Source: Dehalococcoidia bacterium (GTDB lineage Bacteria; Chloroflexota; Dehalococcoidia; GIF9; AB-539-J10). From it: a stretch of 6,497 bases of DNA. A program made the translations under genes and the position numbers. The stretch spans positions 1-6,497 of the forward strand of contig JAUWHW010000074.1 of NCBI GenBank assembly GCA_030605665.1, in the 5' to 3' direction. The notes under the pieces are model-generated. The model made no database searches. It was not told where the DNA came from and worked only from the letters and a program-made list of their open reading frames with translations. Below, in pieces: positions 5,926-6,497 of this stretch (the stretch's first letter is position 1; each line of letters starts with the position of its first letter).

Positions 5926-5967
5926 CTGAGCGAGATTCTTCAGTCGCTTCGCTCCCTCAGAATGACG
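5926..5967. repeat. REP-like palindromic intergenic repeat
   Basis: CTGAGCGAG (5926-5934) and CTCCCTCAG (5952-5960) form a 9-bp imperfect inverted repeat with one mismatch, around ATTCTTCAGTCGCTTCG, and AATGACG follows. The wording GATTCTTC...TCGCT..CTCAGAATGAC resembles a dispersed intergenic palindrome seen in many bacterial genomes. Only one copy is in this window, so its repeat nature rests on recollection. It lies between two divergent promoters. Confidence 0.5.
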
Positions 5968-6020
5968 AGGGGCGAAGGGTTCAGGGCTTTGGCTGACAGT
6001 GCTCCTCACAAGGGCTGATA

Positions 6021-6031
6021 AGTGGTATAAT
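6021..6031 (+). promoter_or_regulatory. Extended -10 promoter for the Trm112-like gene
   Basis: AGTGGTATAAT holds a consensus TATAAT (6026-6031) with TGG before it, the same 11 bases (12 with the preceding A) as the divergent promoter at 5839-5849. There is no -35 match at the usual spacing. The expected start of transcription, near 6038, lies downstream of the GTG at 6034 and about 5 bases before the ATG at 6043, which predicts a nearly leaderless message. Confidence 0.6.
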
Positions 6032-6042
6032 CTGTGACCGAG

Positions 6043-6228
6043 ATGAAGAAGGAGTTAATGCAAATCTTAGCCTGCCCAGTATGCAAAGGGGAATTGCAGC
6101 TCAAGATAGATAAAGAAGAAGGGAAGGAAGTTATTGCTGGGTCTTTGTATTGCCCCAAGTGCCAGTATTCCTATCCCATTGTGGACGCAATTCCCAATTT
6201 GTTGCCACCAAGCAAGCAGCAAACTTAA
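6043..6228 (+). CDS. Trm112-like zinc-ribbon protein (UPF0434/Trm112 family)
   Basis: This 61-residue protein is a near-complete Trm112p-like domain. CPVC (Cys11, Cys14) and CPKC (Cys37, Cys40) supply four zinc ligands, and SYPIVDAIPNLLPP (43-56) is the family's C-terminal signature. In eukaryotes and archaea Trm112 binds and activates class I methyltransferases acting on tRNA, rRNA and release factors; the bacterial homologues are mostly of unknown role. I chose ATG 6043 (MKKELMQILACPVC) over GTG 6034 because 6034 is only 3 bases past the -10 hexamer and would lie upstream of the transcript start, and because MKKEL is a usual beginning for this family. No ribosome site precedes it, fitting near-leaderless translation. 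ATG 6058 is less likely. Its stop lies one base from the stop of the convergent QueD-like gene. Confidence 0.85.
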   Translation: MKKELMQILACPVCKGELQLKIDKEEGKEVIAGSLYCPKCQYSYPIVDAIPNLLPPSKQQT

Positions 6229-6229
6229 C

Positions 6230-6497
6230 TCAGGGACTATAAGCCGCCCCGCTAGTGGGAGATTCCCAAACCTCGACACATGCTAATTTAACAGGCGTCT
6301 CTGAAAAGTGAGGCTGGAGTTCGCTGTATATAGTGGCAGCAATGTTCTCACAGGAGGGTTCAATCTTATCGAACGGTGGCACATCGTTGAGGTAAGCGTG
6401 GTCAAATTGAGCTAGGGTTTCCCTTAAGTAGCGCTTTATTTGGGCAAAATCGTAAGCCAAGCCATTTTCATCAAGTTTTGTGGACTGTAGGCGAGCT
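6230..6497 (-). CDS. queD: 6-carboxytetrahydropterin/6-pyruvoyltetrahydropterin synthase family, C-terminal part (cut by window edge)
   Basis: The minus strand is open from the right edge to TGA at 6230-6232, giving the last 88 residues of a gene that starts outside the window. KLDENGLAYDFAQIKRYL matches the family's 'LDENGMVxDFxxLK' segment, FDHAYLND carries the Asp-His pair of the catalytic region, and PSCENIAATIYSEL corresponds to the usual PTxENxAxxI helix. CVEVWESPTSGAAY is the C-terminal pterin-binding segment with its conserved Glu. The zinc-binding histidines and catalytic cysteine would be upstream and cannot be checked. QueD makes 6-carboxy-tetrahydropterin from dihydroneopterin triphosphate in queuosine synthesis; PTPS paralogues act in biopterin or folate routes, so the symbol is provisional. 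There is no terminator between it and the convergent Trm112-like gene. Confidence 0.85.
   Translation of the reverse strand, partial: ARLQSTKLDENGLAYDFAQIKRYLRETLAQFDHAYLNDVPPFDKIEPSCENIAATIYSELQPHFSETPVKLACVEVWESPTSGAAYSP

Noticed and set aside
1..6497. CRISPR array, toxin-antitoxin pair, phage defence cluster or retron
   Set aside because: I saw no regularly spaced repeats, no nuclease, reverse transcriptase or toxin motifs, and no gene pair of that layout.

Overview
This window looks like bacterial chromosome of moderate GC content. Shine-Dalgarno sequences, sigma70-like extended -10 promoters and a lipoprotein signal peptide argue for Bacteria. The gene set would suit an uncultured anaerobic lineage such as a Chloroflexota/Dehalococcoidia relative, but that is a weak inference: no rRNA or other marker gene is present.

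Left edge (1-600): the C-terminal end of an unrecognised gene, then about 290 bases with no supportable gene, then a fragment of the 3' half of a tRNA gene (anticodon-stem side to CCA). The fragment is followed by an A8 run and a strong hairpin. It looks like an attachment-site scar of an integrated element that would lie to the left. The hairpin also terminates the operon arriving from the right.

Betaine/proline uptake operon (668-3801, minus strand): lipoprotein binding protein (OpuAC/ProX-like), ATPase with a C-terminal CBS pair (OpuAA/ProV-like) and permease (OpuAB/ProW-like), transcribed in that order. The ATPase and permease genes overlap by 17 bp. The binding protein captures a quaternary amine osmolyte outside the membrane, the permease passes it inward, and the ATPase powers transport and probably senses ionic strength.

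Upstream leader (3817-4371): about 550 bases without a convincing gene. It holds two copies of a 19-bp palindromic repeat with a compensatory base-pair change, further inverted repeats and one possible tiny ORF. It ends in the degenerate start of an insertion sequence (about 4372-4484) that abuts the next gene.

Three-gene cluster (4490-5820, minus strand): an unrecognised 111-aa protein, an overlooked 50-aa very basic protein whose GTG start lies 3 bases after the preceding stop, and a class I SAM-dependent methyltransferase. One extended -10 promoter reads into it.

Right edge (5839-6497): a short divergent intergenic region with a REP-like palindrome and two nearly identical extended -10 promoters (AAGTGGTATAAT), one facing each way. 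The rightward one starts a 61-aa Trm112-like zinc ribbon whose mRNA should be almost leaderless. Its stop codon is one base from the stop of a convergent, truncated QueD/PTPS-family gene. Trm112 proteins elsewhere activate methyltransferases, so their closeness here to an orphan methyltransferase is the most testable functional idea. I see no defence system, CRISPR array or intact mobile element.
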